Origin: JAJYIW01 sp963781665
GTDB lineage: Bacteria; Chloroflexota; Anaerolineae; Anaerolineales; Anaerolineaceae
Direction of reading: 5' to 3'
NCBI GenBank assembly: GCA_963781665.1
Contig: CAWAGA010000002.1
Location: forward strand, 124,001 to 188,000
Length of the DNA stretch: 64,000 nt
Numbering within the stretch: position 1 is the stretch's first letter; every line of letters starts with the position of its first letter. The notes below the pieces were generated by a model. It did no database searches. It was given only the letters and a program-made list of their open reading frames with translations, and was not told where the DNA came from. Below, in pieces: positions 52,329 to 60,440 of this stretch. Made by a program: the position numbers and the translations under genes.

Positions 52329-52991
52329 CTACGCCGCTGGCTCGGCGACGATAAATAACCGCCCCCAACTGGACTGGCCATCCTGAGTAATACAGGTTTG
52401 GAAGACGATTGCATTTTCCTGGGTGTAATATTTCTGGAAGACCTGGGCTGAATCCAATTCCTCGCCATCGTCAAGATTTATTAATGCGCTATACGAACTG
52501 GTTGGTTCGAGGGCCTGATAGCGGTCCACCGCGGTCACTCGGACTGTCATCGTGGATCCGTCTCCATAAACCAGCGTGACCGTTTCACCAGTTTTCAGCA
52601 AGAAGAAATTCTTCCCAGCCAGGTTATTATGAGCCAGTAATCCAATGACGCCTAATTTGGCTGCCAGGCTGTATTGGGTTACGATATTTGGTTTGGTCGA
52701 TATGTAAGTGTAGTTATCGGCAGGTTGCTGGATAACCTGCAAGGCGAACTCTGCATTTACGTAGATCCCCTTGATTTCGTCCGGTTGGCTGTTCTCTAAT
52801 GAGACAATAAATTGGTCGAGCGAAGGAAATGCGGAGCTTGCTGTATTCGAGCCACCCACTACCATCGGAAGAAATATGGCATGCGTTTTGAGATTGAGAG
52901 GAGCAGCATTGACAATAATGGCCGGGCTGAAGATACCCACCAGGACCAAAATTGAACAAGTTAGCAAGCCGATTATTCTATTCCGTTTCAT
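52329..52991 (-). CDS. Sortase-like secreted protein
   Basis: A 220-residue protein with a signal peptide (start ATG 52991 with a GGGG-rich site upstream; the frame is open 9 codons further). After the signal lies FLPMVVGG. The C-terminal domain, from about residue 100, has a sortase-like order of catalytic residues: His in LLAHNNLAG, Cys in VFQTCI and Arg in SWGRLFIVA. Class assignment is unclear and it lacks a transmembrane anchor apart from the signal. Sortases join LPxTG-type proteins to surfaces; Chloroflexota homologues are uncharacterised. It converges on the hydrogenase operon; its upstream region is the tandem repeat array. Confidence 0.75.
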   Translation of the reverse strand: MKRNRIIGLLTCSILVLVGIFSPAIIVNAAPLNLKTHAIFLPMVVGGSNTASSAFPSLDQFIVSLENSQPDEIKGIYVNAEFALQVIQQPADNYTYISTKPNIVTQYSLAAKLGVIGLLAHNNLAGKNFFLLKTGETVTLVYGDGSTMTVRVTAVDRYQALEPTSSYSALINLDDGEELDSAQVFQKYYTQENAIVFQTCITQDGQSSWGRLFIVAEPAA

Positions 52992-53110
52992 TAGTTCCCC
53001 GCCCGCCATTACGAACACTACCCAAACTACCTACCTAATACCTAATTTTGAGTACTTTTTCTAATTATAGTCGGTAAACGATTGTATTTGACCCCTCTAA
53101 CCTTACAGCC

Positions 53111-53590
53111 ACCTAACAGTTAGCCCTATGAGATTGTGACAGCCCTTGTAGTCACTCTGATGGTCAATGTCGGACAATATAACCCCATTTCATGGGGCAG
53201 GCCTTAACCAACCTGACAGTTAGCCCTATGGTTGCCTGAGAGATTGTGACAGCCCTTTGAGTCATTCTGATGGTCAATGCCGGACAATATAACCCCATTT
53301 CATGTGGCAGGCCTTAACCAACCTGACAGTTAGCCCTCATGGTTGCCTGAGAGATTGTGACTCCCTTTGTAGTCATTCTGATGGTCAATGCCGGACAATA
53401 TAACCCCATTTCATGGGGCAGGCCTTAACCAACCTGACAGTTAGCCCCATGGTTGCCTGAGAGATTGCGACAGCCCTTGTAGTCATTCTGATGGTCAATG
53501 CCGGACAATATAACCCTATTGCATGGGGCAGGCCTTAACCAACTTAACAGTTAGCCAAACAGTTGCCGGTGAGATTGGGACAGCGCTCAA
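53111..53590. repeat. Tandem array of about 110-bp repeats, 4.4 copies
   Basis: Copies start at 53111, 53211, 53321, 53432 and 53542 with the sequence ACCTGACAGTTAGCCC or a close variant; spacing is 100, 110, 111 and 110 bp. The first copy lacks 10 bases present in the others, and the fifth is partial and diverged. Each full unit contains a TGGTCAATGCCGGACAATAT segment and the hairpin CCCCAT-TTC-ATGGGG (with single changes in copies 2 and 4). The copies have no shared open reading frame. A 19-base piece of the unit recurs inverted at 9660-9678. Confidence 0.9.
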
Positions 53591-53635
53591 TTGTCGCTGT
53601 ATAGATCCTGTCCCCCAGGGTCCTACGAAGCAAAA

Positions 53636-53674
53636 TTAAAAAAAAAGCAGGGCTGGGTAATTGGCCAGCCCTGC
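53636..53674 (-). terminator. Rho-independent terminator of the fibronectin-type gene
   Basis: On the minus strand GCAGGGCTGG (53674-53665), an 8-nt loop and CCAGCCCTGC (53656-53647) are followed by nine T. The stem is a perfect 10 bp. It lies 24 bp after the stop codon at 53698. Confidence 0.92.
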
Positions 53675-53697
53675 CTCTCCCTGCAGTATAAGATGTA

Positions 53698-55651
53698 CTA
53701 ATGAACAATCAGCGGTAAGAATATTGTCAAACCACCGGTCACGGGAATTCCGGGGTTTACGACCCCATCAACATCCGTGCTAGCTGAACGACCGGTGCTG
53801 TCGGTTACCGTGATGGTGAATGTGTATACTCCCGACGCCATGGTATCGGGAACAGCCCAGGTAAATACGCCATCGGCACTGATTTGAACACCATCGGGTA
53901 ATGATTTAGGCGCTGTGAGCGAAAAGGCCAGAGTATCGCCGTAGGGTGTATCGCCGTCTGTGGCTGTCGCCAGGAAAACCAGCAGATCACCGGCATTGAC
54001 AACCTGGGTGGGGATTGAGTTTATCACCGGTTGATCTTCAACCGAGGTGACAGTGATGGTAGCCGTATACGGACCTGCTGGGGTATTGTAGCCATCCGAA
54101 ACCAGGAACTGGAAGGTGGCCTGCCCGTTGAAATTAGCATTGGGTGAATAAGTGAAGCTGCCATCGCTATTCAAATGGAATTGACCGGCTGGCAGCCCGC
54201 CGACCAGGGTGAAGGTCTTGGTGTAATTAGAAGTTGCGCTCAGTGTAGCTTCCAGTATGCCGTCTTCCGCCACTGAGAAGGTTTGGTCAGTGCTCGTCGG
54301 TCCGGTTTTTTGGGTGGTGAAAGACCACCAGCCGGTTACACCATCAGCGTAAGTTGTGCCCCCGTCGTTCAGGGCTTTTAGCTGCCAATAATAGGTCGTG
54401 TTGTAAGCGAGAGCCGGCGAGATGGCGATCGGGTTGTTCAGATCCTGGATGGCTATAGATACCCATCCATCCACGGGGCAGGATGCAGCGGTGTTGATGC
54501 AGTAGCTGAATGAGGTTTCGCCATTTGCCAGCTCGGGAGACCACCAATACAGTTTGGGGGTCAAAGACTGGTTGGACGAGCTATTGGTTGGATTAATCTT
54601 ATTGAAAGCAGCCGGTGCCGCGCTGATGGTAGTGAAGCTCCACCAGGCGCTACTGTCCGATTGCACCTGTCCCTGCGCGTTCATGGAATAGACCTGCCAG
54701 TAATAGGTTGTTGCATAACTGAGGCCTGCCAGAGCGACGCTGGTATCCGTCCCATTCGAGGTCCAACTTCCGGCGCAGGTGTTGTCGCCACTTGTATCGT
54801 AGCAGTAATAGTATGCAGTGGCTCCGGCGCTCGGGCTCCATTCAAGGGTTGGATTGGTCGGTACATCGATCGATCCAGTAGATGGGCTCAACTTGAAAAA
54901 TGGAACCGGGGGAGCTTTTTGAGTGTGGAACTGCCAGATCACGCCGCTGTCAGCGTAGGTTTTTCCAGAGATATTAACTCGCGCGCACCTGCCAGTAATA
55001 GGAAGTGTCATAACCCAGTCCAGAGATGGCAGCCGAGGTGTTGTTCGAACGGTACCAGGGGCCAGCGCACAACCCGCCAACCAGGCCAGTTGTATAGCAA
55101 TATTCGTAATAGATGTTGTTGCCGGTGCTTGCATTCCACGACAAGGTTAAACTCAGCGGCTGGGGAGTGCTTAGATTATTAGCCGGGCTCAGCTTGCTGA
55201 AACCAGATGGAACATTGAAGGAGGTATGGAAGCTCCACCAGGCGCCATTATCGGCCACGACATAAGTATTACCTTTCTTGGCCCTGAGCTGCCAATAATA
55301 GGTGGAGTTGGCTGATAAAGTCGGCAATGTGAAGCTGGTTCCTGATCCGGCATTTTTCCACTGGCCAGGTGGACAAGCTTTCTTCTGTCTGGGCCAAAGG
55401 CAGTATTGATAGGTATAATTAGAATCCAGGCTTTCCCAGGAAATCACCGCACCGACGGTAGCTACACCATAAGCACCGTTTGTCGGGGATATTCGGCTGA
55501 AGGTGGTCGCTGCCGCAGTAACCGAAAGACTGGTGGTTACCATCGGCTGGGATAATAACTCGCTTCCAGTTGACTGGCGGGGTATGAAACCTGTCGTCCC
55601 AAACCAAAATGTGAAAATTAATAATACCGCAAGAATTTTTTGTGTTTTCAT
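53698..55651 (-). pseudogene. Secreted fibronectin-III-like multidomain protein, frameshifted
   Basis: The frame starts at ATG 55651 with a signal peptide and runs to TAA at 54974-54976 after SYYWQVRAS. The remainder continues in the next frame (VNISGKTYADSG) to 53698. Leaving out one base near 54979 gives YYWQVRAVNISG and a protein of about 650 residues. It contains about four fibronectin-III-like repeats, each with FxKxSPxN near its start and TYYWQ/WWSF near its end, then cadherin/Ig-like domains and the C-terminus GGLTIFLPLIVH. It lacks an obvious enzyme domain and is probably an adhesin or cell-surface scaffold. A strong terminator follows. The break could be an assembly error. Confidence 0.82.
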
Positions 55652-55737
55652 TTCTTTTTCTTCCTTTTGTTCCCAAGATTGATCTTATAGACCATTCTCA
55701 ATATGGTTATATCAAATCGAATACTTTCTTGAAACGT

Positions 55738-55761
55738 AAAAAAAGGGTATCTTTGATACCC
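55738..55761 (-). terminator. Terminator-like hairpin in the leader of the fibronectin-type gene
   Basis: On the minus strand GGGTATC, AAA, GATACCC followed by seven T. It is about 90 bp upstream of the minus-strand start at 55651, with no minus-strand gene ahead of it for 4.6 kb. It could be a leader attenuator or end a small RNA. On the plus strand it lacks a T-tract. Confidence 0.55.
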
Positions 55762-55923
55762 AGAATCAGGGCAATGATACTTATATACCTTGAATCAATT
55801 ACTTAAAATCAGGTAGATGGAATTAATTCATATGGCCAGGTCACTAAAAGTCGGTTGAAATTCCCCTCGAAGCAGCTTGATTACCCATTTATAATGGGTT
55901 GTTGAAAGGGGAAGGGGTAAATA

Positions 55924-56508
55924 TTGCGTTGGTTACAATTCCGCCTGTTGTATTGGTTTGGGAAAACACGCTGGGATTCCGGCATCACACCACCAGAAGT
56001 TGTAGCCGCGTTCCAAGAAAATCAGACCCCACCCGGTAGGGCGATTGACCTGGGATGCGGCACTGGAACGAATGCAATTTTCTTAGCGAAGCTGGGTTGG
56101 CAGGTCGTTGGGATCGATTTTGTACCGGAAGCCATTGCTCAGGCGCGGAAAAAAGCCAAACAAGCCGGGGTCTCGACCAGGGCCAGATTTTTCGTCGGAG
56201 ACGTCACCCACCTGCATGATTTGCCGGTCCAACCCAGTGAATTTGCCCTGGATATCGGCTGCTTTCACGGATTGAGTCTGAAAGGCCGCCAGGAGTACAT
56301 TTCCGCCCTGGCCAAAATCATCATGCCCGGCGGCCGTTATATGCTCTACGTGATCGATCCACGCCTGCTAAGGGATGTGCCGGCAGCTTCTGCGCCAGAC
56401 TATATCCGCACCGTTTTTTCTCCCTGGTTTGATATCACCCACTTCGAAAGCGGATCATTTGGCGATCGCCGCAGTACCTGGTTTTGGTTGGACAGGATCC
56501 AGACCTGA
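55924..56508 (+). CDS. Class I SAM-dependent methyltransferase
   Basis: A 194-residue enzyme starting at TTG 55924 with AAGGGG upstream. Motif I is AIDLGCGTGTNAIFLAKLGW; then VVGIDFVPEAIAQAR and LDIGCFHGLSLKGRQEY follow. The combination resembles the TehB/thiopurine-methyltransferase-like family (Methyltransf_25). Substrate unknown. A palindrome ACCCATT-TAT-AATGGGT (about 55883-55899) lies just upstream of the start, overlapping a TATAAT box. Confidence 0.8.
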   Translation: MRWLQFRLLYWFGKTRWDSGITPPEVVAAFQENQTPPGRAIDLGCGTGTNAIFLAKLGWQVVGIDFVPEAIAQARKKAKQAGVSTRARFFVGDVTHLHDLPVQPSEFALDIGCFHGLSLKGRQEYISALAKIIMPGGRYMLYVIDPRLLRDVPAASAPDYIRTVFSPWFDITHFESGSFGDRRSTWFWLDRIQT

Positions 56509-56712
56509 TCTGTTGCAATTTTGTTTTTAATGTAGAATTACAGAAGCACAAGCCAGCTTTTTCGTAAAAAAGCTTTGTGATAATAGGCTCTCGCAATATC
56601 GATCTATCGTTTTACTCTCAAATAAGCCCCGGGAATGTGCTCAATCACATTCGCCGAAATGGGGTACCATTCTTTTCAAGCTGGATGAAAACACAGAAGG
56701 GATTTAAATAAA

Positions 56713-58080
56713 ATGAAGTTTCCAGATAAATTTGTTTGGGGTGCTGCAGCTGCTTCTTATCAGATCGAAGGCGCGGCTTACGACGATGGCAAAGGTCTTT
56801 CGACCTGGGACATGATGTGCCGCAAACAAGGGGCTATCTGGAACAGCCAGAGCGGCGATGTGGCCTGCGATCATTACCACCATTATCGTGAAGATGTGGC
56901 TTTAATGCAGTCGATAAGCCTTCCGGCTTACCGCCTGTCGATCTCCTGGCCACGGGTCCTACCGTCCGGAACAGGCCAGGCTAATCCTGCCGGATTGGAT
57001 TTTTACGACCGCCTGGTCGACGCTCTTCTGGCAGCCAATATAACACCCTATGTTACCCTTTTCCATTGGGATTTTCCCTACGAGCTATACTGCCGGGGCG
57101 GTTGGCTCAATCCCGACTGCTCGGACTGGTTCGCCGACTATACCTCCCTAATTGTCGACCGACTGGGCGACCGGGTGTCTCACTGGATGACCCAAAACGA
57201 ACCCCAGTGCTTCATCGGCCTGGGTCACCAGGTTGGCGTCCATGCTCCTGGCGACAAGCTGGGATTTGCCCAGGTGCTGCGGGCTGCCCACAACGCTCTT
57301 CTGGCCCACGGGAAAAGTGTCCAGGCGATCCGGGCGAACAGTAAACTCGCCAGCCAGGTCAGCCTGGCCATGGTGGGAGTCAATTATTTCCCCGCCAGCG
57401 ATGCTCCCGAAGACATCGAAATGGCTCGCAAGGGGATGACATCGGTTATGAAACGGAACATGTTCAGCAATACCTGGTGGATGGACCCAATCTTCTTCGG
57501 CCGCTACCCAGAGGATGGCCTTGAGCTCTACGGCGCAGATGCTCCCGAGGTAAAGAGCGGCGACATGGATACCATCCGCCAGCCGCTGGATTTCCTCGGA
57601 TTAAATATGTACATCGGTGAAAAAGTCCGGCAGGGAAAAGACGGCGAGCTCGAAAGTGTACCTTTAGATGTGGGGCATCCTTTGAATGCCCTCAAATGGC
57701 CGCTCACGCCTGAGGTACTTCATTGGGGACCCATCTTCCTGTACGAACGCTATAAGTTGCCGATCATGATCACTGAAAATGGATCCAGCGAAAGCGATTG
57801 GGTGTCTGTGGATGGCAAGGTTCACGACCCAGGCCGGATCGATTACACCAACCGTTACCTCAGGGAATTACACAAAGCAATCCAGGCCGGTGTGCCGGTG
57901 ACAGGTTACTTCCACTGGTCGATTATGGATAATTTCGAGTGGGGCGAAGGCTATAAAGAACGCCTGGGCCTTATCTTCATTGATTACCCGACTCAGAAGC
58001 GGATCCTCAAGGATTCGGCTTATTGGTATCAGAGGGTAATCGCCAGTAATGGAGCAAGTTTATTCGAAAGTGGTGAATAG
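56713..58080 (+). CDS. bglA: GH1 beta-glucosidase
   Basis: A 455-residue cytoplasmic enzyme of normal length. It starts FPDKFVWGAAAASYQIEGA, has the acid/base Glu in TQNEPQCF (about residue 166) and the nucleophile Glu in ITENGSS (about 355), and the aglycone motif NFEWGEGYKERLGL. It hydrolyses beta-linked glucosides or other beta-glycosides. AAGGGA precedes the start. No transporter is adjacent. Confidence 0.96.
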   Translation: MKFPDKFVWGAAAASYQIEGAAYDDGKGLSTWDMMCRKQGAIWNSQSGDVACDHYHHYREDVALMQSISLPAYRLSISWPRVLPSGTGQANPAGLDFYDRLVDALLAANITPYVTLFHWDFPYELYCRGGWLNPDCSDWFADYTSLIVDRLGDRVSHWMTQNEPQCFIGLGHQVGVHAPGDKLGFAQVLRAAHNALLAHGKSVQAIRANSKLASQVSLAMVGVNYFPASDAPEDIEMARKGMTSVMKRNMFSNTWWMDPIFFGRYPEDGLELYGADAPEVKSGDMDTIRQPLDFLGLNMYIGEKVRQGKDGELESVPLDVGHPLNALKWPLTPEVLHWGPIFLYERYKLPIMITENGSSESDWVSVDGKVHDPGRIDYTNRYLRELHKAIQAGVPVTGYFHWSIMDNFEWGEGYKERLGLIFIDYPTQKRILKDSAYWYQRVIASNGASLFESGE

Positions 58081-58214
58081 AGAATGTAAAATGGGGGATT
58101 GGCCTAATGGGCAACCGGCCAATCAAGTGATCATGCGATCAGCCCCGGGTTATGGAAAATTCGCCTCATTCGAGGTATTGGTGATTAAGAGGGCAACCAT
58201 TAGGAATCAATATT

Positions 58215-59948
58215 ATGGATCGAACGGTTCCAAGCACTGCATCTGAAGAGATCGAGCTCTATATTCGCACCGTATATTCCCTGCTGAGATCAACCGCCGA
58301 GGTGCAGCTGCGCACCTTGGAGGAGGTGCATGCAGGGATGAACTCTTCGCTGCACCTCAATGCCCGTAAAACCTCACCTGACGTTCCGGCATTCATCTAC
58401 TGCCTGCTACGCCTGCCAGATTGCATGCTCACGGTCCGTTCGGTGGTCATCGGCCAAAGCTTCGCGGTCTTCTCTCAGCATGGCTATGGCGACGTAGAAT
58501 CATGGCAGCAGGTCTATGCCCGCGCTCGCCGCCGCCGCAGTTTCTACGATGGCAAGGAAACTCTGGCTTGCTTCATAGCCAGCCGTTCAGATATCGACGA
58601 CATTATCCCGGTGTTAACCACCTACCAGATCGAATGGAATAAGCTCAACTACCTGCTGAGGCGCTCGCCTTACGACCTGTTCCGCAAAGCTCGAGAGCAT
58701 ACTTCACCGGCATTTAAAGAACTGGCCCGGCACCTTGAGATGACACCTGAAGACCTTGAACGGCTGCGTACCGTTTGGCAGGATGCCTTTTTCCCCAACC
58801 TGGAGTGCATCTCTCGCAAACCGTGTGCCTTAGGCGTGCGCCTGTTGAGCGGGTCTTTGAGCGAATACTGGCGGGCAACTCGCACCTGGTGGGACAATAT
58901 CGAAAGCACCTGTCCGGAATTGATGGAACGTCCAGTCTACTTTATATCAAGCAATACCCATTCGATCGCCAACCTGGTCACCGGGTTTGCCCTCCAATAC
59001 GAAGATGAATTGGTCCAGTTCCTGGGCCGTAAGGAAAACGCCGACCTACTGGTCGAATGGAAAGAAATTCGCGAGCATTCTGTAGCCTCGAACCGCGAGA
59101 ACTTTCTTTATTACGTCCTCAAGAAATACCAGCAGACCAGCGAAGGCAGCCATCTCAGCGATACCCAGCTGGCGTACGAACAGGACCACGGGATCACCCG
59201 CATCACCAATGAGCTGTCTTTCGACGTCGAAGCTCAGGTAATCGAGGTCTCAAAATTAGCACAGTCATCTTTCGACCCACGCCTGGCAATTCCCGGCTGC
59301 GATATAACCTGCCTGGCTCATTCGGATGCTTTAATCCTCAACATCGATTATCCCCTGGGATACGGCGCCTATAATATCCTTTCAAAGGTGGCCGAACACG
59401 TCAACCCGCTTCTGGGAGTGTATATCATGGGAAAAGCCGCTTCGCTTAACGGCATCCGCGGCGATGTGATGATCCCAATCGTCGTCCAAGACGAACATTC
59501 CCGCAACACCTACCTGTTCCAGAATGCCTTCAGCGCCAGCGACGTCAGCCCTTACTTGACCTATGGCACCGTGCTCGATAACCAGAAGGCTGTCAGTGTC
59601 TTAGGAACTTTTTTGCAGAATGCCCGGGTGATGGAAGTCATTTACAGAGAAGGCTACACTGACATCGAAATGGAGGCCGGCCCGTACCTCTCCGCTGTCT
59701 ACGAGATGTACCGGCCGCAGCGCCACCCGGTCAACGAAATCGTCAACTTGTATGGAGTGCCTTTCGATGTCGGCATCTTGCACTATGCTTCGGATACGCC
59801 TATGGGTAAGGGCAAGAACCTGGCTGCCGGCACGCTCTCCTATTTCGGCATGGATTCTACCTATGCAACATCCATCGCGATTTTGCGCAGGATTTTCTTG
59901 CACGAACAAACGAGAATTGAAAATGGAGACTCTCACTATGATGAATGA
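58215..59948 (+). CDS. Conserved protein with phosphorylase-like C-terminal half (DUF6909-like)
   Basis: A 577-residue soluble protein I cannot assign with certainty. The N-terminal half (about 1-330) is mainly helical. The C-terminal half has features of the nucleoside-phosphorylase superfamily: LLGVYIMGKAASLNGIRGDV, IPIVVQDEHS, and DIEMEAGPYLSAVYEMY, which resembles the MExA nucleoside-binding motif of phosphorylases and AMP nucleosidases. It may act on a nucleoside-like substrate. Its end overlaps the small gene at 59938. I recall such proteins as common and uncharacterised in Chloroflexota; a domain search would settle it. Confidence 0.7.
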   Translation: MDRTVPSTASEEIELYIRTVYSLLRSTAEVQLRTLEEVHAGMNSSLHLNARKTSPDVPAFIYCLLRLPDCMLTVRSVVIGQSFAVFSQHGYGDVESWQQVYARARRRRSFYDGKETLACFIASRSDIDDIIPVLTTYQIEWNKLNYLLRRSPYDLFRKAREHTSPAFKELARHLEMTPEDLERLRTVWQDAFFPNLECISRKPCALGVRLLSGSLSEYWRATRTWWDNIESTCPELMERPVYFISSNTHSIANLVTGFALQYEDELVQFLGRKENADLLVEWKEIREHSVASNRENFLYYVLKKYQQTSEGSHLSDTQLAYEQDHGITRITNELSFDVEAQVIEVSKLAQSSFDPRLAIPGCDITCLAHSDALILNIDYPLGYGAYNILSKVAEHVNPLLGVYIMGKAASLNGIRGDVMIPIVVQDEHSRNTYLFQNAFSASDVSPYLTYGTVLDNQKAVSVLGTFLQNARVMEVIYREGYTDIEMEAGPYLSAVYEMYRPQRHPVNEIVNLYGVPFDVGILHYASDTPMGKGKNLAAGTLSYFGMDSTYATSIAILRRIFLHEQTRIENGDSHYDE

Positions 59949-60213
59949 CCCCGAATTTGATAAACTTCTGCAACGGCTTCACGACGAGATCCAACAAACT
60001 CACAACGTTGGGCAAAAAGAAAAAGAATTATTACAGGATATTCGTAACGATATCCGTGATCTGCTGGAACGGCAATCAAAAGACCAGGCTGTGGTCGAAC
60101 CTTTGACGCTTAAGCGCCTGGAAGAATCCATCGAACTGCTCGAAATCTCGCACCCAACCCTGACCAACCTGATGAACCAGTTACTGGCCATCCTCAATAA
60201 TTCAGGCATTTAG
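59938..60213 (+). CDS. DUF4404-like small helical protein
   Basis: A 91-residue protein, highly charged and almost entirely helical (coiled-coil-like KEKELLQDIRNDIRDLLERQ). It overlaps the end of the preceding gene by 11 nt in another frame, with GGAG 9 nt before ATG 59938; an ATG at 59923 is an alternative. The C-terminus PTLTNLMNQLLAILNNSGI is typical of DUF4404 proteins, whose role is unknown. Coupled translation suggests a link with the phosphorylase-like protein. Confidence 0.75.
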   Translation: MMNDPEFDKLLQRLHDEIQQTHNVGQKEKELLQDIRNDIRDLLERQSKDQAVVEPLTLKRLEESIELLEISHPTLTNLMNQLLAILNNSGI

Positions 60214-60232
60214 AATAATCGTCGAGATCTTA

Positions 60233-60271
60233 TTCAGAAACCCGGTTTCTGCGAGAAACCGGGTTTCTGAA
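60233..60271. repeat. 18-bp perfect inverted repeat (AGAAACC-type palindrome)
   Basis: TTCAGAAACCCGGTTTCT (60233-60250), a GCG loop, and its exact reverse complement (60254-60271). Each arm is itself a nearly perfect palindrome (AGAAACC / GGTTTCT). It lies after the DUF4404-like gene, facing the convergent valS gene, and could end transcription, but it lacks a T-tract and looks like a dispersed palindromic repeat. The remaining 170 bp before valS shows no gene. Confidence 0.85.
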
Positions 60272-60440
60272 TTGCCAGTGTTTCGATCAAAATCCAATGC
60301 TTTTTCCAGGGCTCTGTAAAAAGGCTCCTGGGCTCGCCGTTCAAGCCAGGGGGTATGACCGCAATCGGGTAGAAGACACCTGTCGCCGGGTGGGGGTTAT
60401 ATTCGTCATGGATGGCCGGTACATTTACCGGAAGAAAATT

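Larger units (their letters stand above)
53019..53697. other. 679-bp non-coding region with repeat array and terminator
   Basis: No gene is supported here. From 53019 to 53110 is the AT-rich upstream region of the sortase-like gene, with TATAAT on the minus strand at 53069-53064. Then follow the tandem array (53111-53590) and the terminator of the next minus-strand gene (53636-53674), listed separately. Confidence 0.8.

Noticed and set aside
53111..53590. CRISPR array
   Set aside because: The repeats are about 110 bp, continuous and without unique spacers of even length, and there are no cas genes in the window.
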